64,000 bases of DNA from CAG-582 sp964636965. Lineage in GTDB: Bacteria; Bacillota_I; Bacilli_A; RF39; UBA660. The stretch is from positions 11,868-75,867 of the forward strand of contig CAZWST010000003.1 in NCBI GenBank assembly GCA_964636965.1, in the 5' to 3' direction. Made by a program: the position numbers and the translations under genes. The notes under the pieces are model-generated. The model saw only the letters and a program-made list of their open reading frames with translations. It searched no databases and had not been told where the DNA came from. This document shows positions 25,557 through 32,941 of this stretch, one piece after another; position 1 is the stretch's first letter, and every line of letters starts with the position of its first letter.

Positions 25557-26807
25557 GTGAAAAAAAATATACATAAGTTAGAAATGGATTTTAAAGAATA
25601 TAAGAAAATAAAGCACGAAAGACAAAGTGTACTAATAGTTTTAAACAATGAAGAGAATAAAAGTATAAATATTAAAGATAATATTTTAATTACAAATAAT
25701 AAGAAAAAATTTAAAAGAAAAGTCAAAAAATTAAATACTTATTCTAATCTTGATGAAGTAAAGAAAAATGTGAGTAATAAACAATTAGGATATAAGAAAA
25801 AAGATATAATTAATTATGATGATCTTGTGGAAAACTATACTAAAAATGACATTAAGAAGTATGGCTTACTAGCAATTGAATTAAAAAAGAAAAAGCATAT
25901 ATTAAAGAAAATATTTTTTACAATATTATTTTTAGTGCTTATAATAGTTTTAGGACTAGATATTTATAAAAAAATAGAAAAAATGAATATACAAAAATAT
26001 CAGGATGCACTAATTGAAATTAGTAATGACAAACTATCTTATGTGTTTTTAGAAATTAATCCATCTTTTGCTTTAATTTTAAAGGGAAGCAATGTAAGTG
26101 ATGTTTACTGCCTTAATGATGATTGTATGGATATTTATAATGACATAAATGTAAAAGATAAGAATATAAATGAAAGTATTGATATTATCTATAATATTTC
26201 TAAAGAAAAAGGATTTGATACTTCGAAGGGTGTAAAAATTAAATCATCTGAAAGTATAAATATAGAAGCGAAGGATTATATTGCTCTTGAGTACATTGAT
26301 CCTATTAAAGAAAAAGAATTATTAGATACAGTAAAAAATAAGGATAATCTAACTAATATAGACAATGATAATTATTACCATAAATTATGGGAAAAATTAA
26401 AAAAAGATTCTGACTATGATAAAATCTATTCGTGCAATATGGATAATGGCAAATTAGAATGTTTCTTTATTATAGAATCTATTATGCCAATGGCAGATGT
26501 TTTAGATGAAAGTAAACCAGTAACTGATATTATGAGTCAAAATGTTTTAAGTGTATTAAATAAGGTAAAAAGGACACTAAATAAATTTAATATTAAAACT
26601 ATTGATTCTGGATTTGGAACAGTAGTATATATAAATAATATTGGTTATACATATGCTCTAGATACTAACTGTTTTAGAGATTACAATACACAAATATGTT
26701 ATGACGATTTTGGATGTTTTCCAGAACACCATAGAGATAAATTTAATATAAAAGATTTAGATTTATTAAACCCAAGTTCTATCCAAAGTAAAATAAAAAC
26801 ATTTTAG
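25557..26807 (+). CDS. RsgI-like membrane anti-sigma factor
   Basis: The 416-residue protein has a cytoplasmic part (residues 1-118), one membrane helix (about 120-142) and an external part. It opens outside with SYVFLEINPSFALILKG, the hallmark of the RsgI juxtamembrane domain in which a strand ending in (D/E)xNPS is followed by variable, usually ligand-binding, sequence. The cytoplasmic start (QSVLIVLNNEENKSINI) resembles the RsgI N-terminal sigma-binding domain. RsgI proteins hold a SigI-type sigma factor until an external signal arrives. No sigI gene is in the window. The start is GTG 25,557; an ATG two bases earlier runs straight into a stop. AAGGAGG precedes it and it follows ctp by 15 bases. 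Confidence 0.6.
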   Translation: MKKNIHKLEMDFKEYKKIKHERQSVLIVLNNEENKSINIKDNILITNNKKKFKRKVKKLNTYSNLDEVKKNVSNKQLGYKKKDIINYDDLVENYTKNDIKKYGLLAIELKKKKHILKKIFFTILFLVLIIVLGLDIYKKIEKMNIQKYQDALIEISNDKLSYVFLEINPSFALILKGSNVSDVYCLNDDCMDIYNDINVKDKNINESIDIIYNISKEKGFDTSKGVKIKSSESINIEAKDYIALEYIDPIKEKELLDTVKNKDNLTNIDNDNYYHKLWEKLKKDSDYDKIYSCNMDNGKLECFFIIESIMPMADVLDESKPVTDIMSQNVLSVLNKVKRTLNKFNIKTIDSGFGTVVYINNIGYTYALDTNCFRDYNTQICYDDFGCFPEHHRDKFNIKDLDLLNPSSIQSKIKTF

Positions 26808-26821
26808 CATTTTTAGTATTT

Positions 26822-26828
26822 TGTCAAA
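26822..26828 (+). promoter_or_regulatory. Spo0A box 1 upstream of spo0A
   Basis: TGTCAAA matches the consensus TGTCRAA. It is the most distal of three boxes before spo0A. Confidence 0.5.
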
Positions 26829-26841
26829 ATAAAGTATACTT

Positions 26842-26848
26842 TGTCGAA
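26842..26848 (+). promoter_or_regulatory. Spo0A box 2 upstream of spo0A
   Basis: TGTCGAA, within TTTGTCGAATT, is a perfect 0A box and lies 20 bases after box 1. Confidence 0.6.
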
Positions 26849-26890
26849 TTATACATAAAATTGTCTTTTGATTTACAAATATTTACATGG

Positions 26891-26897
26891 TTCGACA
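26891..26897 (-). promoter_or_regulatory. Spo0A box 3 upstream of spo0A
   Basis: TTCGACA is a perfect 0A box on the minus strand. It lies about 34 bases upstream of the spo0A -10. Confidence 0.6.
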
Positions 26898-26930
26898 AAA
26901 CTTCCTATTTCTATTTGTAAAACTTTATAC

Positions 26931-26936
26931 TATAAT
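26931..26936 (+). promoter_or_regulatory. -10 box of spo0A
   Basis: TATAAT would start transcription near 26,942 and give a leader of about 35 bases, longer than most here. No clear -35 is present, in keeping with activator-dependent transcription. Confidence 0.5.
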
Positions 26937-26977
26937 GTTTTTAGCAGTCAAGAAATATTAGAAAAAAGGGAGACATT

Positions 26978-27715
26978 ATGGCAATAAAAACACTAGTGAT
27001 AGATGGAGATTCTAATCACACTAAAGAAGTTGCGAAGTATTCTTGTAGTTCTAGTAGTATTGAAGTTAGATGTGTAAGTTCGAAAGATGAGGCACAGCAA
27101 TTTATAAAAGAATCAGATTGTATAATTATAAATATGTTACTTAACGGTATTGATTCATATGAGTTATTAAGCGATATTAGAAGTTTATATAATGATAAAA
27201 TAATCATCGCAACAAGTGAATTTATATCAGCAGACATGATGGATAGCATCAGTAAGTATTCAGTTAACTATTTTATAAAGAAACCTTATGATGTTAGTAC
27301 ACTTGAAGATATAATTATCGCACTTTATAAAAGAAGAAATAATATTAAACCAGAAGAAGATTTAGACATAAAAATAGAGATTACAAACTTGTTACATAGT
27401 TTAGGAATACCATCACATATAAAAGGATATTCATATATTCGTGATGGTATTGAAATGCTTTATCATGATTCATCATTAGTTGGATCAATTACAAAAGAGT
27501 TATACCCAAGCATTGCATCCTCTTATGATACAACATCATCAAGAGTAGAAAGAGCAATAAGGCATGCGATTGAAGTATCATGGGTTAGAGGAGATTATAA
27601 CCTTATGGAAGAGATATTCGGAAATTCGATTGACTTTGATCGTAGTAAACCAACAAATTCAGAATTTATCGTAACATTAGCAGATAGATTAAAATTAAAT
27701 GCAAAATATGCATAA
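26978..27715 (+). CDS. spo0A: Sporulation master regulator Spo0A with an altered receiver domain
   Basis: The 245-residue protein has a response-regulator receiver (1-115) and the Spo0A DNA-binding domain (about 128-240). The C-terminal half is unmistakable: HIKGYSYIRDGIEMLY, then SRVERAIRHAIEVSW with the recognition helix, then SKPTNSEFI. The receiver is not normal. The position of the phosphorylated Asp is Asn52 (IIINMLLNGID against VLDIIMPHLDG in Bacillus), and the acidic pair near residue 9 reads Asp-Gly. The conserved Thr (IIATSEF) and the Lys of FIKKPYD remain. Three 0A boxes upstream point to autoregulation. A ClpC-like gene follows. The family is certain; whether it is controlled by phosphorylation is doubtful. 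Confidence 0.93.
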   Translation: MAIKTLVIDGDSNHTKEVAKYSCSSSSIEVRCVSSKDEAQQFIKESDCIIINMLLNGIDSYELLSDIRSLYNDKIIIATSEFISADMMDSISKYSVNYFIKKPYDVSTLEDIIIALYKRRNNIKPEEDLDIKIEITNLLHSLGIPSHIKGYSYIRDGIEMLYHDSSLVGSITKELYPSIASSYDTTSSRVERAIRHAIEVSWVRGDYNLMEEIFGNSIDFDRSKPTNSEFIVTLADRLKLNAKYA

Positions 27716-27728
27716 TAACTAAGAATAT

Positions 27729-27759
27729 TCCTCATATATATTTATAGGAGGATTTTTTT
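27729..27759 (+). terminator. Terminator-like hairpin that contains the next gene's Shine-Dalgarno
   Basis: The arm TCCTC-a-TATA (27,729-27,738) pairs with TATA-g-GAGGA (27,743-27,752). Seven T follow and end at the ATG of the ClpC-like gene. The 3' arm includes the AGGAGG ribosome-binding site, so the hairpin could both end spo0A transcripts and mask translation of the next gene. Confidence 0.5.
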
Positions 27760-29607
27760 ATGAAAGATAATATAAATGAATGTGTTAAAAGAGTATTAGA
27801 ATTTGCAGAACAAGAGATGCTTGATCTTAATCATCCGTATGTAGGAAGTGAACATTTACTTTTAAGCTTATTAAAATTTGATAAGACTAAAAAAATATTA
27901 AATAAGTATAATTTAACTTATGCTACCTTTAGAGAATCTTTAATAAACATAATTGGTATGTCTAATATCAAAAGCAAATATGTTTTATATACACCACTTC
28001 TAAAATTAATAATTAAAAAAACTCTTGAAAGTGAAGGGGAATCAAGTGATGAAATTACTTTACTTAAAGAACTAGTTTCCAGTGATGATGGAATCGCGAT
28101 AAGAATAATGATGGAACTTAATATAGATGTTGATTCACTTTATGCAGAGTTAACTAATGCTCATTCTTATCTTGATGAAATAGGTTATAATATGATGAAT
28201 ACTAAAGAGTTTTCTCCTTTAATTGGAAGAGAAAAAGAAATAGACTCTATGTTAGAAATACTTTTAAGAAAGAATAAAAATAATCCACTTCTTATTGGAG
28301 AAGCAGGGGTAGGTAAAACAGCTATAGTTTATGAACTTGCTAAAAGAATAAAAGAAGGAAATGTCCCAAATGCTTTAAAAAATAAAAAAATCTATATGCT
28401 TGATATGGCAAGCTTACTTTCTAATACTAAATATCGCGGAGAGTTTGAAACAAAGATTAATAACTTAATAAAAGAAACAATCGCGAAAGAAAACATAATT
28501 TTATTTATTGATGAAATACATACCATCGTACGCACAGGAGGCGGAGAAGGTTCATGTGATGCAGCTAATATTTTAAAACCATACCTAGCAAACGGAAAAA
28601 TAAAATTAATTGGTGCTACAACTAATCGTGAATATGATACATTTATAAGTTCTGATGCAGCACTTTCTAGAAGATTTGCCCGCATTTCTGTAAGTGAGCC
28701 AACTGAAGAAGAGACATACAAGATACTACTTGGAGTAAAGGATTCATATGAAGAATTTCATAAAATAAAAATAGCTGATGAACAACTTAAAGATATCACA
28801 CATCTTTCTACAAAATATATCACAACTAATCAAAATCCTGATAAATCACTTGAAGTACTAGATTGTCTTTTATCACATGTAAAATTAAAAAGTGAAAATA
28901 ATCGTGATATGTATACATTTAATGAATTTTTAAAGAATAAAGATTATAAAAATGCTTTAAAGTTAAAAACAAAAAATATGCCAACTATTAAAACCGAAGA
29001 TATTATTTCTGTTGTTGAAAAGTTAGCTAACATTAAAGTCTTAAATAATACACATTATGAAAAAGTATGTAAGGCTTTAGATAAATCAGTTAAATATCAG
29101 AATTTAACAAAATTAAAAGAATTATTAAAGAAAAAATGTACAACTAATAAAATAGTTGGTATTGAAATAAAAGGTCCATCAGGCTGTGGTAAAACTTATA
29201 CAGCACATGTTATAAGAGATGCATTAGAATATAATCTAATTGAATTAGATATGAAAGAATTTAGAAGTTCAACTTCAATAAATCGTCTTATTGGTTCAGA
29301 TCCAGGATATGTAGGTTATGAATCAACAACTATTTTGGATAAAATAAAATATAATCCTTATTCCTTAATACTCTTAAAAAATATTGAATATGCAGGAACT
29401 CAAGTATTAGAATTATTTAATTCTATAATAGATAAAGGTTATTTAACAGATAAATATAATAATAAGATAGATTTTAACAATACCCTAATAATAAAAACCA
29501 ATAATGAATTAACTTCTAAAATTGGATATGATGAAGCTAATACTTTAAATGAGAATATAGTGAATTATACATATATAAAAAATAAAGAACTTAATCTAGC
29601 AAGTTAA
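27760..29607 (+). CDS. Truncated ClpC-like AAA+ protein with inactive second ring
   Basis: The 615-residue product has a Clp N-domain (1-140, VGSEHLLLSLL) and an intact first ATPase domain. That domain has GEAGVGKTA near 181, the Walker B FIDEIHTI near 248 and the Arg-finger SRRFA near 305. The second ATPase domain starts with a good Walker A, GPSGCGKT (472-479). Its Walker B is KNIEYA (540-545) where ClpC has DEIEKA, so hydrolysis should be lost. The protein stops soon after sensor 1, lacking the small D2 domain. The middle domain of ClpC is missing and no ClpP-binding loop is visible. It is therefore likely a chaperone or regulatory paralogue, not a ClpP unfoldase. It lies 44 bases after spo0A. 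Confidence 0.8.
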   Translation: MKDNINECVKRVLEFAEQEMLDLNHPYVGSEHLLLSLLKFDKTKKILNKYNLTYATFRESLINIIGMSNIKSKYVLYTPLLKLIIKKTLESEGESSDEITLLKELVSSDDGIAIRIMMELNIDVDSLYAELTNAHSYLDEIGYNMMNTKEFSPLIGREKEIDSMLEILLRKNKNNPLLIGEAGVGKTAIVYELAKRIKEGNVPNALKNKKIYMLDMASLLSNTKYRGEFETKINNLIKETIAKENIILFIDEIHTIVRTGGGEGSCDAANILKPYLANGKIKLIGATTNREYDTFISSDAALSRRFARISVSEPTEEETYKILLGVKDSYEEFHKIKIADEQLKDITHLSTKYITTNQNPDKSLEVLDCLLSHVKLKSENNRDMYTFNEFLKNKDYKNALKLKTKNMPTIKTEDIISVVEKLANIKVLNNTHYEKVCKALDKSVKYQNLTKLKELLKKKCTTNKIVGIEIKGPSGCGKTYTAHVIRDALEYNLIELDMKEFRSSTSINRLIGSDPGYVGYESTTILDKIKYNPYSLILLKNIEYAGTQVLELFNSIIDKGYLTDKYNNKIDFNNTLIIKTNNELTSKIGYDEANTLNENIVNYTYIKNKELNLAS

Positions 29608-29692
29608 ATATTAATTTTACACTCAATAAAATAAACTTATTTATAACTAGTAATTTTTATTATATAATTAATACAGAATAGAAGGGTATGTT

Positions 29693-30598
29693 ATGAATGA
29701 AGATAAAAGATTTAAACAAATTAATCGTATCGCAACACCTATTAAAGTAAATGATGCAAATACTACGAATAATTCAAATAATCAAAGTACTCTTGATGCA
29801 CAAATTAAAGATAGCATAAGTGCAATACCTCCTAAAAAGGAAGTAAAAAAGATTCAAAAAAAGAGAAAAAAGGTAAATAAAGAAAGAGTATTGCAAACTT
29901 TAATAATAATATTTGTAATAGGTATCATTGCGTCTTCTATATATTTATTAATACCAGAGTCCATTTCTCAATCTAAAATTAAATATAATGACATATCTAC
30001 AACTACAACAATTCCTAACCTTAGTGGGTATTACTTTGAAAATATAAAATTAAATGAAAGTATATTTATAGATAATGATATTAACTATAAAGCTGGAAAT
30101 TTTACAATAAGAAAAGTAAATAATAATATATATATTAATGATAAAGAAATAACTAAAAAAGAATATTTTTATTCTAGTGTTGGCTTAATAGACGATTTAA
30201 TTATTTTTACTGCTAAAGATAAAAATAATAGAACTACTGAAATGTATATAGTTGATTCATTAGGTAATACCTTATTAAATATGTATCATATTGGTGATAT
30301 AAATGGTATGGTAATAAGCGATGAAGATGCATCAGTTATATATAATTCAGAAGCTATAACTATAGTATCTAAAAATGTAATTGGAGATAAATTAATTCCA
30401 AATAATAATATAAATAGCAGCAGTCCTGTTTCAATTTGTAATGAAGATGATTTATTTGCATCATCTATTGAAACTTCAAAACCCGTAATAGTTCACTATT
30501 CACTTTCATATAAAGGGAATCACGAGTTTAATGCTTTAGAAAATATATATGAAAAAAGTCTTGAAGAATACAAAAACGAATTTAATTATTGTAAATAA
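29693..30598 (+). CDS. Single-pass membrane protein, unknown function
   Basis: The 301-residue protein has a basic, Asn-rich cytoplasmic part (1-64), one membrane helix (about 67-88) and an external domain after a short Thr-rich linker (STTTTIP). The external part is mostly predicted beta strands, with two Cys (in SICNED and at the end, NYCK) that could pair. No known family is recognised. AGAAGGG precedes the ATG. Its layout is like the 23,736 and 34,514 proteins: basic tail, single helix, exported beta domain. Confidence 0.55.
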   Translation: MNEDKRFKQINRIATPIKVNDANTTNNSNNQSTLDAQIKDSISAIPPKKEVKKIQKKRKKVNKERVLQTLIIIFVIGIIASSIYLLIPESISQSKIKYNDISTTTTIPNLSGYYFENIKLNESIFIDNDINYKAGNFTIRKVNNNIYINDKEITKKEYFYSSVGLIDDLIIFTAKDKNNRTTEMYIVDSLGNTLLNMYHIGDINGMVISDEDASVIYNSEAITIVSKNVIGDKLIPNNNINSSSPVSICNEDDLFASSIETSKPVIVHYSLSYKGNHEFNALENIYEKSLEEYKNEFNYCK

Positions 30599-30605
30599 TA
30601 TCCAT

Positions 30606-30643
30606 AAATGTACATATAAATTAATATGTACATTTTACTTTTA
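30606..30643 (+). terminator. Terminator
   Basis: A 12-bp stem AAATGTACATAT/ATATGTACATTT with a 6-base loop is followed by a broken T-run. Confidence 0.7.
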
Positions 30644-30661
30644 AATAAGAATTAATTAGTA

Positions 30662-30667
30662 TATAAT
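30662..30667 (+). promoter_or_regulatory. -10 box of the cysS leader transcript
   Basis: TATAAT lies 22 bases before the leader-peptide ATG. No clear -35 or TG extension is present. Confidence 0.45.
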
Positions 30668-30689
30668 ATATATAAAAGAAGGGATAATT

Positions 30690-30725
30690 ATGCAAAAACG
30701 ATGTTGCCTTACTTATAATTTTTAA
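30690..30725 (+). CDS. Cys-Cys leader peptide of cysS
   Basis: An 11-codon frame encodes MQKRCCLTYNF, with tandem Cys codons TGT-TGC at positions 5-6. GAAGGG stands 6 bases upstream, a promoter precedes it and a preceding terminator isolates the unit. The next gene is cysteinyl-tRNA synthetase, so two Cys codons in so short a peptide are unlikely to be chance. A ribosome waiting for Cys-tRNA at these codons would cover the start of the hairpin described next. This is a candidate regulatory leader; translation has not been shown. Confidence 0.65.
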   Translation: MQKRCCLTYNF

Positions 30726-30739
30726 TAAAATAAGAAAGG
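30707..30739 (+). promoter_or_regulatory. Hairpin hiding the cysS ribosome-binding site
   Basis: CCTTACTTAT (30,707-30,716) pairs with ATAAGAAAGG (30,730-30,739) at 9 of 10 positions around a 13-base loop. The 3' arm contains most of the cysS Shine-Dalgarno AAAGGA. The 5' arm begins at the last base of the second Cys codon. No T-tract follows, so control would be translational, like the erm leaders. The first four bases of the 5' arm could also pair with AAGG of the leader's own ribosome-binding site. Confidence 0.6.
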
Positions 30740-30749
30740 ATTAATATTT

Positions 30750-32147
30750 ATGAAATTATATAATACATTAACAAAAAAAATAGAAGAATTTATTCCTAAT
30801 GAGGAAGGAAATGTTAAAATTTATACATGTGGACCAACAGTATATCATTATGCCCATATTGGAAATATGCGTAATTATATTGGTCATGATGTATTAGTTA
30901 GAACTTTAAAATATATTGGATACAATGTTACTAGAGCTATGAATATCACTGATGTTGGTCATTTAACAAGTGATTCAGACTCTGGTGAAGATAAAATGGA
31001 AGTGGCTAAAAAAAGAGAAGGAAAGTCAGCTTATGAAATTGCTGAATTTTATACAGAAGCTTTCTTTAAAGACTACGATGCCTTAAACAATTTAAGACCT
31101 GATATAACTTCTAAAGCTACAGAGAATATTGATATGTACATTAAAATGATTCAAAAATTATTAGATGATGATATTGCGTACACATCTGGTGGAAATGTTT
31201 ACTTTGATATTTCCAAGGTAAAAAACTATTATTGCTTAACTAATCAAGCAGCAGAAGATAAGATGGTTGTTGGAGTAAGAGAAGGTGTTGAGTTTGATGG
31301 TAATAAACGAAATCAAGCTGACTTTGCTCTATGGTTTACATCATCTAAATTTGAAAATCATGAAATGCTTTGGGATTCTCCATTTGGAGTAGGTTATCCC
31401 GGATGGCATATTGAATGTTCTGGTATATCCATTAAGTATTTAGGTGAATATTTAGATATTCATGGTGGTGGTGTAGACAATATCTTCCCACATCATACAA
31501 ATGAAATTGCACAAAGTGAAGCTTACCTTGGACACAAATGGTGCAATTATTGGTTCCATAATGAACACTTGCTTGACGATACTGGAAAGATGAGCAAGTC
31601 TCATGGTGAATTCTTAACAGTTTCACTTTTAATTGAAAAAGGATATGATCCAATAAGTTTTAGATTCTTATGCTTAAATAGTCATTACAGAAAACAATTA
31701 CTTTTCTCATATGATGCTTTAAATCAAGCAGAATCAACTTTAAAGAAATTAAGAAATAAAATATCTATGATTGAATTATCTGGTGAAATAGATGATACAT
31801 TATTTAAAAAGTATGATGAATCATTTAAAAATGCCTTAGAAAATGATTTAAATACTGCCAATGCTTTATCAGTCGTTTATGAATTATTAAAAGATAATGA
31901 AGTAAATGGTAATACAAAACTAGAATTAATTAAATCTTTTGATAAAGTTCTAGCTTTAGATTTAATTAAAGAAAACACAAAAGTTGCAGCAGATGAAGAA
32001 ATACTTAAATTAATTGAGGCTCGAAATGTTGCAAAATCTAAAAAAGATTTCGAATTAGCTGATTCTATAAGAGAAGATTTATATAAAAAAGGAATTGAAC
32101 TAATTGATACAAGAGAAGGAACAACTTATAAAATAGTTGGTTCATAA
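30750..32147 (+). CDS. cysS: Cysteinyl-tRNA synthetase
   Basis: The 465-residue class I synthetase charges tRNA-Cys. The HIGH motif appears as HIGN in YAHIGNMRNYIG near residue 36, and KMSKS is at 280-284. Zinc ligands are Cys in YTCGP near 28, Cys in HIECSG near 214 and His/Glu in FPHHTNEIAQSE near 239. The C-terminal anticodon-binding helical domain ends in the usual DTREGTTYKI. The start at 30,750 has AAAGGA 9 bases upstream, inside the leader hairpin. It has no serine acetyltransferase partner here, unlike the Bacillus cysES operon. Confidence 0.95.
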   Translation: MKLYNTLTKKIEEFIPNEEGNVKIYTCGPTVYHYAHIGNMRNYIGHDVLVRTLKYIGYNVTRAMNITDVGHLTSDSDSGEDKMEVAKKREGKSAYEIAEFYTEAFFKDYDALNNLRPDITSKATENIDMYIKMIQKLLDDDIAYTSGGNVYFDISKVKNYYCLTNQAAEDKMVVGVREGVEFDGNKRNQADFALWFTSSKFENHEMLWDSPFGVGYPGWHIECSGISIKYLGEYLDIHGGGVDNIFPHHTNEIAQSEAYLGHKWCNYWFHNEHLLDDTGKMSKSHGEFLTVSLLIEKGYDPISFRFLCLNSHYRKQLLFSYDALNQAESTLKKLRNKISMIELSGEIDDTLFKKYDESFKNALENDLNTANALSVVYELLKDNEVNGNTKLELIKSFDKVLALDLIKENTKVAADEEILKLIEARNVAKSKKDFELADSIREDLYKKGIELIDTREGTTYKIVGS

Positions 32148-32196
32148 TTTAACACATTTTTCACAAAACTATGTTAGATTGGATATGGTGAATTAA

Positions 32197-32868
32197 ATGG
32201 ATTTAATGATTATAATATATTTACTACTTTTAGTAATACCTACAATCGCGACAATTAATATTAATGCAAATTATAAAAAATATAAGCAAATCGATACAAA
32301 TAAAAAATTAAGTGGATTTGAAGTTGCTAGAAAAATACTTGATGAAAATGGACTTAAAGATATTTATATTGTTGAAGTACCTGGAGAATTAACTGATTGC
32401 TATGATCCAATAAGAAAGACAGTAAAACTTAGCAGTGATGTATTTCATGGTGAAAGTATAGCAGCTACTTCAGTTGCTGCTCATGAATGCGGACATGCAA
32501 TTCAAGATAAAGAAGGATATACTTGGATGAAAATTAGAAGTATGATTTTCCCATTCGTATCATTTACAAATAAAGTTGCTTACTTCGCATTAATAGCTGG
32601 ATTTATCTTCCAAGCCGCTGATTTAATATTAATATCTGTTATCTTAACTTCTGCATCTCTTTTATTCCAACTAGTTACTTTACCAGTGGAATTTGATGCA
32701 TCTGCTCGTGCTAATAATATCTTAGTTGAGTTAGGATTAATAGATGATCTTGAAGTTTTAGGAACAAAGAAAGTATTAAAGAGTGCAGCTATGACTTATG
32801 TAGCTGGTGTACTTACAACTATCTTACAAATGTTATACTATTTACTAGCATTTAGAGATAGAGACTAA
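32197..32868 (+). CDS. YugP-type membrane zinc metallopeptidase
   Basis: The 223-residue protein belongs to the zinc peptidase family typified by Bacillus YugP (Zn_peptidase_2). There is an N-terminal helix, then a domain with the phrase LTDCYDPIRKTVKLS, the zinc motif HECGH near residue 96, and several C-terminal membrane helices. The third ligand region reads LPVEFDASARA near 165, as in the family. The substrate is unknown in all species as far as I know. It follows cysS by 49 bases and ends in a strong terminator. Confidence 0.85.
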   Translation: MDLMIIIYLLLLVIPTIATININANYKKYKQIDTNKKLSGFEVARKILDENGLKDIYIVEVPGELTDCYDPIRKTVKLSSDVFHGESIAATSVAAHECGHAIQDKEGYTWMKIRSMIFPFVSFTNKVAYFALIAGFIFQAADLILISVILTSASLLFQLVTLPVEFDASARANNILVELGLIDDLEVLGTKKVLKSAAMTYVAGVLTTILQMLYYLLAFRDRD

Positions 32869-32898
32869 AAGGAGATATTTTCTCCTTTTAATTTTTTT
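32867..32898 (+). terminator. Terminator after the YugP-type gene
   Basis: A 9-bp AAAAGGAGA/TCTCCTTTT stem is followed, two bases later, by an eight-T run. Confidence 0.8.
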
Positions 32899-32905
32899 TA
32901 ATTAT

Positions 32906-32914
32906 TGATATAAT
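32906..32914 (+). promoter_or_regulatory. Extended -10 promoter
   Basis: TGATATAAT lies 27 bases before ATG 32,942. Confidence 0.6.
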
Positions 32915-32941
32915 AGATAATCAAGAAAAGAAGGAATAAAA

